Below are positions 43,143 to 51,076 of a DNA stretch of 64,000 nucleotides, one piece after another. The notes under the pieces were generated by a model that was given only the letters and a program-made list of their open reading frames with translations, was not told the DNA's origin and ran no database searches. Location of the stretch: the NCBI RefSeq assembly GCF_007558825.1, contig NZ_VLTK01000001.1:483792-547791 (forward strand), in the 5' to 3' direction. The stretch comes from Brevibacterium aurantiacum (GTDB lineage Bacteria; Actinomycetota; Actinomycetes; Actinomycetales; Brevibacteriaceae). The stretch's first letter is position 1. Each line of letters begins with the position of its first letter. The position numbers and the translations under genes are program-made.

Positions 43143-43610
43143 ATGCCAGAAGACAAGCAGTCCACCGTTTCCCAGCAGTCCAGGACCGACGATTCGGTTC
43201 GCAGCCCTCTCGTGACCGACATGGGCAATACCACGATCGCTGAGAACGTCGTCGCCAAGCTCTCCGGCATCGCCGCCCGTGAGGTCCCCGGCGTGTTCGG
43301 GATGGGCAATGCCGCACGCCGCACCTTCGACGCCCTCGCCGAACGCATCCCCGGCTCGCAGACGAACGTCTCCGGAGGAGTCTCCGTCGAGAAGGGTGAG
43401 AAGCAGACTGCGATCGACCTCACCATCGTCGTGGAGTATGGAACGTCGATCGTCGACGTCGCCGAGGCGATCCGTCGCAACGTGATCCGTGCCGTCGAGC
43501 AGGGCACCGGACTCCAGGTCGTCGAGGTCAACATCGAGGTCGCTGACGTCCACCTCCCCGGCGACGACGATGATCAGCAGAACACCAACGACACCGTCGA
43601 ACTCAACTGA
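43143..43610 (+). CDS. Asp23/Gls24-family envelope stress protein
   Basis: A 155-residue classical Asp23 protein: TTIAENVVAKLSGIAAREVP (about 37-56), GVSVEKGEKQTAIDLTIVVE and VAEAIRRNVIRAVEQGTGLQ, ending in an acidic tail. Start at ATG 43143 with AAAAGGAAGA upstream; the longer frame to 43068 runs through the inverted repeat. Asp23 proteins sit at the membrane through AmaP-like anchors and are induced by alkaline or cell-wall stress. It leads a five-gene operon with tight spacing. Confidence 0.92.
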   Translation: MPEDKQSTVSQQSRTDDSVRSPLVTDMGNTTIAENVVAKLSGIAAREVPGVFGMGNAARRTFDALAERIPGSQTNVSGGVSVEKGEKQTAIDLTIVVEYGTSIVDVAEAIRRNVIRAVEQGTGLQVVEVNIEVADVHLPGDDDDQQNTNDTVELN

Positions 43611-43624
43611 GACGAAGGACTGAC

Positions 43625-43807
43625 ATGTCGAAAACACTCATCGGTCTGCTCGTCGGACTGACGCTGGGCATCGTTGCGTTCTTCGGTGGTTTCCTCGCGT
43701 TCCTCATCGTCGCCATCTGCGGCGGGCTCGGACTGGTCATCGGCCTCGTCCTTGACGGACGCCTCGATCTCAGCGCGCTGAGTTCGCGCTCGACGACCCG
43801 GAGGTAG
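43625..43807 (+). CDS. DUF2273-like small membrane protein
   Basis: A 60-residue protein with two adjacent hydrophobic helices (LIGLLVGLTLGIVAFFGGFL and AFLIVAICGGLGLVIGLVL) and a short basic tail, the size and pattern of DUF2273 proteins that accompany Asp23 genes. A GAAGGA site precedes ATG. It lies 14 bases after the Asp23 stop. Probably a membrane partner for the Asp23 assembly. Confidence 0.82.
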   Translation: MSKTLIGLLVGLTLGIVAFFGGFLAFLIVAICGGLGLVIGLVLDGRLDLSALSSRSTTRR

Positions 43808-43811
43808 CATC

Positions 43812-44180
43812 GTGGCTTCATCACGTGGTGGCCCCACGATCGCTGACCGAGTCATCGAGAAGACGGCCTCTCAGATCCTCAAGGGTCTGCCCGGGGTCGG
43901 CGGCGCGAAGTCGGGCCTGTTCGGGTTCGGTTCGAATGCCGACCTCGACAGCCGTCCCAGCGTGGACGTGACCCTCTCGGGTCGCAGCTGCACACTCGAG
44001 GTGCAGCTGGGGCTGGCATATCCCTCCCCCATCACCGAGGCGACCGAATCGGTCCGTCGTCGCCTGAGTGCCGATGTCGAAGCGCTCACCGGAGTCAGCG
44101 TCCGTCAGGTCGACGTCGACGTCAAATGGCTCAAACCCAACGCTTCAGGAACCGGAAGATCAGTGAGGAATCTGCAATGA
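43812..44180 (+). CDS. Asp23-like protein
   Basis: A 122-residue protein starting at GTG four bases after the DUF2273 stop, with GGAGG overlapping the preceding gene end. It opens with a TIADRVIEKTASQIL segment that parallels Asp23, then VDVTLSGRSCTLEVQLGLAY and VRRRLSADVEALTGVSVRQV. A paralogue of the first Asp23 gene, shorter and more diverged. Its stop overlaps the next gene (ATGA). Confidence 0.75.
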   Translation: MASSRGGPTIADRVIEKTASQILKGLPGVGGAKSGLFGFGSNADLDSRPSVDVTLSGRSCTLEVQLGLAYPSPITEATESVRRRLSADVEALTGVSVRQVDVDVKWLKPNASGTGRSVRNLQ

Positions 44181-44746
44181 GCACACGACTGTTTCGGGCA
44201 CGCCCGGCACGCGTGGTGCCCGCTGTCATCCTCGCGATCCTCATCCTGGCCATCGCCGTCGCCCTCGGCTGGGCGGCCATTGCCGCCATCGTGTCCGACG
44301 GTTCTGGGAGCTCGGCGCTGTCGTCCGGATTCTCCGGATTCGCGACTCTCGGATCAATGACGTGGGCCGCGGCGGCGATCGTCACCGCCGGTGCCGTCAT
44401 CACGGTCCTCGGGCTGATCTTCCTCGTCATCGGGATCTCGCCAGGAGCCAAACGCAACATCGGCTACCGCGCGCAGGCACCAGAGCACGTCGAACGCTTC
44501 GAGGTGGTTCTGCCGACCTCAGCCTTGTCGAACCTGGCAGCTGCGGCAGCGGACTCCGTCGACGGAGTCTCGAGCGTGCGTGCCGCGTCCAATGCTTCGT
44601 CGACGAATGTCACCTTCTCCACCCCAGTGCGTGACACTGACGAAATCCGCCACGATGTCGACGCCGCAGTCACCCAGCGCTTCGCTTCGATCGCGTTCGA
44701 CCGCACACCCACCGTCAAGGTTCGCGCACAGAGGAGACCGGCATGA
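44177..44746 (+). CDS. DUF6286/AmaP-like membrane protein
   Basis: A 189-residue protein with two transmembrane helices (about 12-38 and 57-87) joined by a Ser/Gly-rich loop, and a C-terminal soluble domain of about 90 residues with an Asp23-like strand pattern. ATG 44177 has GAGG eight bases upstream and overlaps the previous stop. This layout matches the anchors found with Asp23 in actinobacteria (DUF6286). It would tether the Asp23 proteins to the inner face of the membrane. Confidence 0.75.
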   Translation: MSTRLFRARPARVVPAVILAILILAIAVALGWAAIAAIVSDGSGSSALSSGFSGFATLGSMTWAAAAIVTAGAVITVLGLIFLVIGISPGAKRNIGYRAQAPEHVERFEVVLPTSALSNLAAAAADSVDGVSSVRAASNASSTNVTFSTPVRDTDEIRHDVDAAVTQRFASIAFDRTPTVKVRAQRRPA

Positions 44747-45336
44747 AACGACTGGCAGCAGGTGCCAATCGCACCGGTCTCATCATCGTCGGGCTGATCT
44801 TCTTCGTGGCCGGACTCGCCGTCCTCGCACTCAGCTTCGGCTTGGCAGCAGCGGTGGCCCCCGGCCTGACCCCGGATGCGAAGCTGCAGCCCATCGCCGC
44901 GGTGTTCGCATTGCCGTTCTCCGCTGTCATCGCGCTGGCGGCAGCTCTCATCCTGGCGATCATCGGTGTGCGTTGGCTCGCCGCTCAGGTTCCGCGAAAG
45001 GATTCCGCAAAACCCCTGCGCATGCAGGAAGATGCTCGGAGCGGCGTGACGACCGTGACGGCGAACGTCATTGCCGCAGCCGTGGAAGATGACCTCGGAG
45101 ACACCCCTGAAGTCGTCGATGCGCAGGCCATTCTGCGCGGAACGGCGCGACGACCGGAGCTCGTCCTCCATGTCGATGTCGACGAACGTGCCGACGTCGA
45201 TGCAGTCGTCGCCGACATCGCAGATCGCGTGACCCGCAACGCCAGTCACGCCCTTGGTGTTCCGTTGTCCGCTGTCGGTGTGGAGATCGGAATTGCCCGG
45301 TCACGTCAGAGGAGGCAGCGCAGTGTTCAACTGTGA
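44743..45336 (+). CDS. AmaP-like membrane anchor with Asp23-like domain
   Basis: A 197-residue protein with two transmembrane helices (about 12-40 and 50-78) and a C-terminal domain (VTTVTANVIAAAVEDDLGDT, LVLHVDVDERADVDAVVADI) resembling the soluble part of AmaP and Asp23. ATG overlaps the previous stop (ATGA). It is the last gene of the operon and is followed by a hairpin. Two consecutive anchors of the same plan suggest a duplicated or heteromeric membrane platform. Confidence 0.75.
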   Translation: MKRLAAGANRTGLIIVGLIFFVAGLAVLALSFGLAAAVAPGLTPDAKLQPIAAVFALPFSAVIALAAALILAIIGVRWLAAQVPRKDSAKPLRMQEDARSGVTTVTANVIAAAVEDDLGDTPEVVDAQAILRGTARRPELVLHVDVDERADVDAVVADIADRVTRNASHALGVPLSAVGVEIGIARSRQRRQRSVQL

Positions 45337-45344
45337 ATGACAAA

Positions 45345-45379
45345 GACCCCGGGGCGCGTAATCGCGACATCCCGGGGTC
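45345..45379 (+). terminator. hairpin terminator of the Asp23 operon
   Basis: GACCCCGGG (45345-45353) pairs with CCCGGGGTC (45371-45379); the loop holds a second small stem CGCG-TAAT-CGCG (45355-45366). It lies nine bases after the last stop. The remaining sequence to 45630, between convergent genes, shows nothing recognisable. Confidence 0.65.
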
Positions 45380-45630
45380 CTCGCAGCACTCCCCTCGAGT
45401 ACCCGGACGCATCCCCATACGTCCGTTGTGTCCACCCGATCCCCACCGGGCGAACACCATTATTGGATCACACATCGATCCCACTTGTAAAGATTGTTCT
45501 GCCCTGCCTGAATCGCGCTGGGGCGTTTCACCGACTCCTGCCACCCGATAAAATCCCAGGTCACAGGGTTCACTGAAAATGATTCAAGACTCAACTTCAT
45601 GCGGCGGGTCGCACTGTCGCTGCTGCGACC

Positions 45631-46404
45631 TCAGTGCTCGTCTCGCCTGCTGAGAGAGAAACCGGTCGACCCCCAGCGCACCAGAGAGCGGGGAACGAAC
45701 CGAGCGACTCGAGCTGCCAGCCCATAGCTCGCCCCAGGGACCGAGATCACCTTGCCGCGTCGCGCATCGCGTAAGGATGCGGCGACGACCTGCTCCACAC
45801 TCAGCCAGATCCACCCGGGTCCCGGTCGGTCGACGCCGAGTCGTTCGTGGAACCGGGTACGAATGAATCCGGGCAGCACGACGGTGGCTGTCACCGGAGT
45901 TCCGCGCAGTTCGCCGGCGAGAGCTTCGGTGAAGACGACGGTCGATACCTTCGAGGCCGCATACTGGCCCATCGTCGTCAGCGCCGCCATGGACGAGACG
46001 TTGACCAGGCCTCCGCGACCACGCTCGCGCATCCGCCTGACCGCAGCCAGAGAGAGTTCGCGCACTGCGCCGGTGAGCACCATATCCTGGTCCTCGAGCT
46101 CCGAGATCTCCGACTCGAGCAGACCCTGCTTGAGTCCGTATCCGGCGTTGTTGATAAGCAGATCGATCCGCGAAGTCTCGATCACGGTCCGGACCACGTC
46201 GATGCCGGCTCGGGTCGACAGATCGGCCACGACCACCTCGGCGTGGGTGCCGTTGTCGCTTTCGATGCTCGTCGCCAGCTCCTGCAGACGGACCTCATCA
46301 CGGGCCACGAGGACCAGGTCGTACTGGTCGGCGGCGAGGGCAAGTGCATACCCACGCCCCAGCCCCGAGCTGGCACCGGTGACGAGTGCGCGCGGCCTCG
46401 TCAC
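45631..46404 (-). CDS. Short-chain dehydrogenase/reductase
   Basis: A 257-residue classical SDR with TGASSGLGRGYAL (9-21) for NAD(P) binding, NNAG (about 90-93), the catalytic Ser in NVSSMAAL and Y-x3-K in QYAASK near residue 152. It resembles ketoreductase-type SDRs acting on lipid or xenobiotic carbonyls; substrate unknown. Start overlaps the thioesterase stop by four bases (ATGA), so the two form an operon, which suggests acyl-CoA or lipid metabolism. Confidence 0.88.
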   Translation of the reverse strand: MTRPRALVTGASSGLGRGYALALAADQYDLVLVARDEVRLQELATSIESDNGTHAEVVVADLSTRAGIDVVRTVIETSRIDLLINNAGYGLKQGLLESEISELEDQDMVLTGAVRELSLAAVRRMRERGRGGLVNVSSMAALTTMGQYAASKVSTVVFTEALAGELRGTPVTATVVLPGFIRTRFHERLGVDRPGPGWIWLSVEQVVAASLRDARRGKVISVPGASYGLAARVARFVPRSLVRWGSTGFSLSRRDEH

Positions 46405-47225
46405 TTCGCGCCTTGGCCCACGCGCACCGTCAGCGACTGCGCTGCGGTGCCGATCGGCCCGTTGACGTCGCTGAGGACGCTTGTGGTCTCACCGATCCCG
46501 GTGGGGCCGAAAGCAACCTTCGTCTCGAAGCCGACCCAACCTGGTTCGGGCACTCGGGTGAGGTGGATGGTGAGGTCGACGTTGGGGAAGAACGTCGACT
46601 TCGGATCTTCTCTCACAGCCAGCCCATTGGCGGTGTCGACGAGCTTCACGAAGGCCGCGGTCGCAGGATCGTCCTCCCCGTCGACGAGCGGATAAGGGGA
46701 CCTGATCCAGGAACGGGCGGATCCGGGATGGGCGTCGGCGAACTGACCGCCGCCCAGCGAAGCGATGAAGCCTCCGCCCCAGCGGCCGGTGAATGGGACG
46801 GCTGGAGCTTCTTCGGGCTCAGGCAGAGTCGGCCATTCGTCGCCGACGACGCTTGCGGTGTCGCCCGGCAGCAGGCGCCAGACTCTGGCGTGGACGCTGG
46901 TGCGCTCACCGTGGCGCATGCTGGCCTCGATGAGTTCGATGGTCCGACCAGGCCGGATGACGTTGACGTCTACGGTGAATTCGCCGGAATGGATGACGCC
47001 GAGTATGTCGAAACTGACCCGCGAGACCAGTTTGTCCGAGGGCAGGCGGCGTTCGATCTCGGCCAACACCAGCCCTGCCGCCGGGGCCAGATGCTGTTCT
47101 CCCGGCTGCCACGCGCCCTGGCTGTGCAGCGTCGAGACGAATGCCTCCGGTGCCGTGCGCACATAGTAGGAATCGGGGCAGGCGGCACCATCGTGGCCGA
47201 GATGTTCGTTGAGTGCTTCAGGCAT
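46401..47225 (-). CDS. Acyl-CoA thioesterase, double hot-dog type
   Basis: A 274-residue protein of the TesB-like/4HBT group: hot-dog half 1 holds GLVLAEIERRLPSDKLVSRV and the half 2 core is FFPNVDLTIHLTRVPEPGWV. Between them lies a WRLLPGDTAS linker. Such proteins hydrolyse acyl-CoA thioesters in the cytoplasm. It precedes the SDR in a two-gene leftward operon and is divergent from xthA. The catalytic Asp/Thr/Gln triad cannot be assigned by eye. Confidence 0.8.
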   Translation of the reverse strand: MPEALNEHLGHDGAACPDSYYVRTAPEAFVSTLHSQGAWQPGEQHLAPAAGLVLAEIERRLPSDKLVSRVSFDILGVIHSGEFTVDVNVIRPGRTIELIEASMRHGERTSVHARVWRLLPGDTASVVGDEWPTLPEPEEAPAVPFTGRWGGGFIASLGGGQFADAHPGSARSWIRSPYPLVDGEDDPATAAFVKLVDTANGLAVREDPKSTFFPNVDLTIHLTRVPEPGWVGFETKVAFGPTGIGETTSVLSDVNGPIGTAAQSLTVRVGQGAK

Positions 47226-47307
47226 GACCCCAGATTATCGGTATCGGACCGACGCCGAGGCGATGGGGCCAGCGGATGCGTCTGCTGGCTTGTTCTGCCC
47301 AGTGAGC

Positions 47308-47343
47308 TTGGGCCTGCGGCCGGGACAGCTTAGGGTGGGAGGG
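47308..47343 (+). promoter_or_regulatory. promoter of xthA, apparently giving a leaderless mRNA
   Basis: TTGGGC (47308-47313), a 17-base spacer, then TAGGGT (47331-47336). The predicted transcript start seven bases past the -10 is position 47343, exactly the first base of the GTG start codon. No separate ribosome site at a normal distance exists, which fits leaderless translation, common in actinobacteria. Confidence 0.5.
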
Positions 47344-48134
47344 TGAGAATCGCGAGCTGGAATGTGAACTCGATCCGCGCCCGACAAGACAGAATCGGTG
47401 CTTGGCTGGATCGCTCCGACGTCGACGTCCTGGCCATCCAGGAACTCAAATGCAAGGACGAACAGTTCCCGAAGGATCTGTTCACCTCCCGAGGCTATGA
47501 AGTCAGCTTCCACGGCCTCAATCAGTGGAATGGCGTGGCAATCGCCTCTCGAGTGGGCCTCGAAGACCCCGAGATCGGATTCACGGACATTCCCTCGTTC
47601 GGCGAAGAGCCCGTGGTCGAGGCTCGTGCTCTGTCAGCCACCTGCGGCGGAGTCAGGGTGTATTCGCTCTATGTCCCCAACGGCCGCGAACTCGACCACC
47701 CTCACTACACCTATAAGCTCGAATGGTATCGGGCGCTGACTGCCGATATCTCTGCGCAGCTGCGCGAAACTCCTGATAAGAAGCTCGTCCTGTGCGGCGA
47801 CTTCAATGTCGCGCCTCTGGATGAGGACGTCTGGGACATGGCGGAGTTCGACGGCCTCACCCACGTGTCCGAACCCGAGCGCCAGGCCTTCAAAACCCTC
47901 CTTGACGCAGGACTCAGCGAGGTCACCAGGCAGTTCACACCTGGCCCAGGGGTCTACACCTTCTGGGATTACCAGAGGCTGGCCTTCCCGAAGAAGAAGG
48001 GCATGCGCATCGACTTCGAACTGGCCTCACCGTCCTTGGCCGCGCAGGTCACCGGCGCGGAGATCGACCGCGAGGAGCGCAAGGGCAAGGGCGCGTCCGA
48101 TCACGCACCCGTCATCGTCGACTTCGAGGTGTGA
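47343..48134 (+). CDS. xthA: Exodeoxyribonuclease III
   Basis: A 263-residue AP endonuclease/3'-5' exonuclease for base-excision repair. Motifs: RIASWNVNSIRAR at the N-terminus, AIQELKCKDEQFP with the metal-binding Glu, VYSLYVPNGRE, LCGDFNVAP with the catalytic Asp-Asn, and the closing SDHAPVIVDFEV with Asp-His. All catalytic residues are present and length is typical. GTG start; a perfect hairpin spans the stop. It stands as a single gene. Confidence 0.95.
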   Translation: MRIASWNVNSIRARQDRIGAWLDRSDVDVLAIQELKCKDEQFPKDLFTSRGYEVSFHGLNQWNGVAIASRVGLEDPEIGFTDIPSFGEEPVVEARALSATCGGVRVYSLYVPNGRELDHPHYTYKLEWYRALTADISAQLRETPDKKLVLCGDFNVAPLDEDVWDMAEFDGLTHVSEPERQAFKTLLDAGLSEVTRQFTPGPGVYTFWDYQRLAFPKKKGMRIDFELASPSLAAQVTGAEIDREERKGKGASDHAPVIVDFEV

Positions 48135-48152
48135 ACGGCCGCTTCACACCTC
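48126..48152 (+). terminator. hairpin terminator spanning the xthA stop
   Basis: GAGGTGTGAA (48126-48135) and TTCACACCTC (48143-48152) form a perfect 10-bp stem with a 7-base loop; the left arm includes the last codons and TGA. A second perfect hairpin, GTGCAGCA/TGCTGCAC (48177-48198), follows closely. Confidence 0.65.
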
Positions 48153-48484
48153 CACCTCACCCCACAGTGTCACCCAGTGCAGCACCCCTCTGCTGCACGC
48201 CTCGGCCGCCGCCACGGCCACCTCAGCCGCCACGGAGATGCTCGGCACCGACGTCGATCCCTCTCAACGCTGATCCGTATTGACGAAACATCACTTCAAA
48301 GGTGATCCTTAAAGGAAATGTGTCGCTGTTCACTCCCCGAAACAGCACGCAGGCATTTTTGAGCACAGGCTTAGTGAAAATCACAGAGTAATGACATTGA
48401 GTAAGCAGAATTCGATCACGGAGATCGGATAGATTACTTAGTGGTAGATAATCCCCGTATCCCCACTGCCCGAGGTCCCCACCC
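48135..48484 (+). other. intergenic region upstream of the fifth LuxR gene
   Basis: 350 bases containing the two xthA hairpins, then an A/T-richer stretch (about 48280-48450) expected to carry the promoter of the LuxR-type gene. TAGATT (48430-48435) is a -10-like hexamer without a convincing -35. GAGG at 48472-48475 is nine bases before ATG 48485. No small gene seen. Confidence 0.5.
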
Positions 48485-50965
48485 ATGCATGATTCCGCTG
48501 ACCAGAGCGGTCCCGTTTCCCCGACGGTTCCCTCTCCAAGTGAAGGCGTATTTCCCGGCGAGCGCGCGACGACGGTCCGCTCCTTTGCGACTGGCCTCGC
48601 CGACATCGCACCCCAACTGCCCGACGCCGTTTGGACGAGTCTGTTCCAACAGACGTCTGGCCACCTCCTGGCAGGCCAGGCCGTTCTGCAGGGCGCTGAC
48701 TCAATGGGACATGACCTCTCTGCAATCGATGCCGATCGCTACTCGGATCTTCCTTCCGCCGACGTTCTGGCGCAGATCCGACGTCAGGCACCGGACAGCC
48801 CCGAGCTGAGGTTTGCCCACCTGCTTTCATTCATGCGCGACATCAACGCCGACACCCTCGCAATCGCCGCCGGCGCCGTGCCCCATCTGGGATCGTTTTC
48901 CATTCCCACTGCCCCGGAAGGCACACGTCCATTCGACGTCTCTGACCTCTCAGCGCACCTGAACGAAGACGGTGTGCTGCTCCCAGCTCTGGACCGCACC
49001 GGCCACCACACGATTGCTCCTGTCATGAGAACGATCTTGCGACGCCTCTACGACGCCAGAGATCGACACAGCGAATCACGGTCCCGCCGAGCACTTGGTG
49101 CAAGCGCCGCCGAATGGCTGCGGGCCCCGGCCACATATCATTCCGAGGGCTTCGACGAAGCTCTGCTGCACGTCGCGGAGGCCGGAGAGTGGACCGCACT
49201 GACAGAGCTCTGGGCAAGCCGCGGCCATGCACTCATGGTCGACCATTTCGACGCGACTCTCGACGCATTCGCGAAGGTCCCCGAGGCCCAGGCTCACAAC
49301 TCAGCAGTTTTGGCCGAGGCCCTGGGCGACTGCCTGCAGGTCGTCGAAGTCAGACGGCGACTCGGCGTCAACGACGCCCTGACCGTTCTCAAAGAGGTCA
49401 ACTTCGAACACGCGGCAGTCCCGACGCTCGACTCACAGCTGGAACGAATCAAGAACGGCGACTTCACTGTCGATGACATTATGATCATGGCCATCGCATC
49501 GATGCGGCGCCAGAAGCTGCTCGGCCAGTCGGCCCAGGGCCTCCACATCGCCAGAGCGGCCCAGGAACTCATCAACGACACCCGGCGCTTGCAGTCGGCA
49601 CCAACCCCGCTCTGCGAAGCACGATTTCATCTCGAATATGGGATCACCAGCATGTTCACAGGCGACCTCACAGGCAGTGCCCAGCTGCTGCGCCGGTCGA
49701 TCATCCTCACAGAGCTCGCCTCTGCGTCTTCCCCTTATCTCCTACTCCCGGCGCACTCCTACAGCGCCCTGGCACACGCGATGCTCGGAAACGGGCCATC
49801 GAGTGACGTGCACCTGCGCCAATTCGACGACCTCAAGGACCGGACTCGCATCACGAGCCCCCACACGCTCACCGCCTACTCTCTGGCTCGCATGATTCGT
49901 GCCATGGACGCACTGGACCTCGACGAGGCAGGTCAGTACTCGACACGTCTGGCCGACCCCTCTCTGGGTCATCATTCGTGGCTCGGCGTCGTTCGGTACA
50001 GATCACTGTTCGGCATTCTGCGCAGCGATGTCGGGATCGAGGGCAAACGGCTGCAGCAGGCAATCGACGCCAACCGCTCTTCACTGCCGGCTGACGGACT
50101 CCTGCTGCATACTCTGCAGCTCACTCTGGTCGGCCTCCACCTGGCTCAGGGGCAGACCCACCTCGCCCAGAACGTTCTGCTTGATGCCGAGACCGAATCA
50201 CCGTACATCATCTTGGCCAGAGCTCAGCTCCATCTGACCATCGGCGAGCACGGGACCGCGGCGCACCTGGCGAACAGAGTTCTGTCTCAGAATTCACTCG
50301 ATCTGCACGCCAAGGCTTCTGCCCGGGCGATTCAGGCCGCCAGCCTGTTGGGCAAGGGCGAGCTGGTCGAGTCAGATTCCGCGTTCGCCGATGCGCTCGA
50401 GTACTGCAGGATCGCTGCCAGCCTCATTCCCGTTGCGATGGTTCCCAAGTCTCTGCGCGATCAGCTGATCGAACGCAGTTCCAGCGCCGCCGAGTGGGAT
50501 CTGATCGCACCGGTCTTTCCAACCGGACCCGGAACGGTTGACGACCTTGGATCGGCTGTCGACCTCGGACCGACTGACGGACCCGGATCAGTTGACGACC
50601 CAAGCTCGGTTGACGGACCCGGATCGATTGAGGACCTCCGCTCGGCCCAGGCCCGCTTCGGCGACGGTTCCATCGGCGGGCCCGGCGGACTCGGCGCCGG
50701 GGAGCGACTCCGTCAGCGGCTGCTGAGCCTCGGGGAGACACTTCGCATCCGCGCCGGACACACCCTGCTCAGCCCCTCGCAGAGGCAGCTCCTGGCCCTG
50801 CTGGATACCCAGTCGTCGGTGTCCGCCATCGCGGCCGAGCTGAACCTTGTCGAAGGTACGGTCAAGAACAAACTGTCGAATCTCTACTCGCGCCTGGGAG
50901 TCCGCAATCGTCGGGATGCGCTGGCTCGCGGCTACGAATACGGGTACCTCCCTACCGATCGCTGA
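48485..50965 (+). CDS. LuxR-type regulator lacking an NTPase domain
   Basis: An 826-residue protein with no P-loop. The bulk is helical and TPR-like; near residues 680-721 is a Gly/Asp/Ser/Pro linker built from 12-residue repeats; the C-terminal 65 residues are a LuxR helix-turn-helix (LSPSQRQLLALLDTQSSVSA, then LVEGTVKNKLSNLYSRLGVR). The helix-turn-helix resembles that of the protein at 5225-7483 (VQGTVKNNLSSLYRKLGV), so the two NTPase-less proteins form a subgroup. It is a single transcription unit. Targets unknown; a shared operator or dimerisation with the EPS-linked regulator is speculation. Confidence 0.82.
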   Translation: MHDSADQSGPVSPTVPSPSEGVFPGERATTVRSFATGLADIAPQLPDAVWTSLFQQTSGHLLAGQAVLQGADSMGHDLSAIDADRYSDLPSADVLAQIRRQAPDSPELRFAHLLSFMRDINADTLAIAAGAVPHLGSFSIPTAPEGTRPFDVSDLSAHLNEDGVLLPALDRTGHHTIAPVMRTILRRLYDARDRHSESRSRRALGASAAEWLRAPATYHSEGFDEALLHVAEAGEWTALTELWASRGHALMVDHFDATLDAFAKVPEAQAHNSAVLAEALGDCLQVVEVRRRLGVNDALTVLKEVNFEHAAVPTLDSQLERIKNGDFTVDDIMIMAIASMRRQKLLGQSAQGLHIARAAQELINDTRRLQSAPTPLCEARFHLEYGITSMFTGDLTGSAQLLRRSIILTELASASSPYLLLPAHSYSALAHAMLGNGPSSDVHLRQFDDLKDRTRITSPHTLTAYSLARMIRAMDALDLDEAGQYSTRLADPSLGHHSWLGVVRYRSLFGILRSDVGIEGKRLQQAIDANRSSLPADGLLLHTLQLTLVGLHLAQGQTHLAQNVLLDAETESPYIILARAQLHLTIGEHGTAAHLANRVLSQNSLDLHAKASARAIQAASLLGKGELVESDSAFADALEYCRIAASLIPVAMVPKSLRDQLIERSSSAAEWDLIAPVFPTGPGTVDDLGSAVDLGPTDGPGSVDDPSSVDGPGSIEDLRSAQARFGDGSIGGPGGLGAGERLRQRLLSLGETLRIRAGHTLLSPSQRQLLALLDTQSSVSAIAAELNLVEGTVKNKLSNLYSRLGVRNRRDALARGYEYGYLPTDR
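50522..50647 (+). repeat. coding 36-bp tandem repeats in the LuxR linker
   Basis: Units 50576-50611 and 50612-50647 and a diverged earlier copy (about 50522-50557) encode a 12-residue repeat DGPGS-(V/I)-(D/E)-D-x-x-S-x. The period is a multiple of three, so copy number can change without a frameshift and would alter the spacing between the helical domain and the DNA-binding domain. Confidence 0.8.
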
Positions 50966-51076
50966 CGGCTGAGCCGTCGCCCACAGCACAGCGCACATCT
51001 GCACGAAGAAAGCTTCGCGCGGAAAGCATGGACATCCACCGCGTCTTCTGGTGAAGTTGAAACAGGAGCTAGGAAG

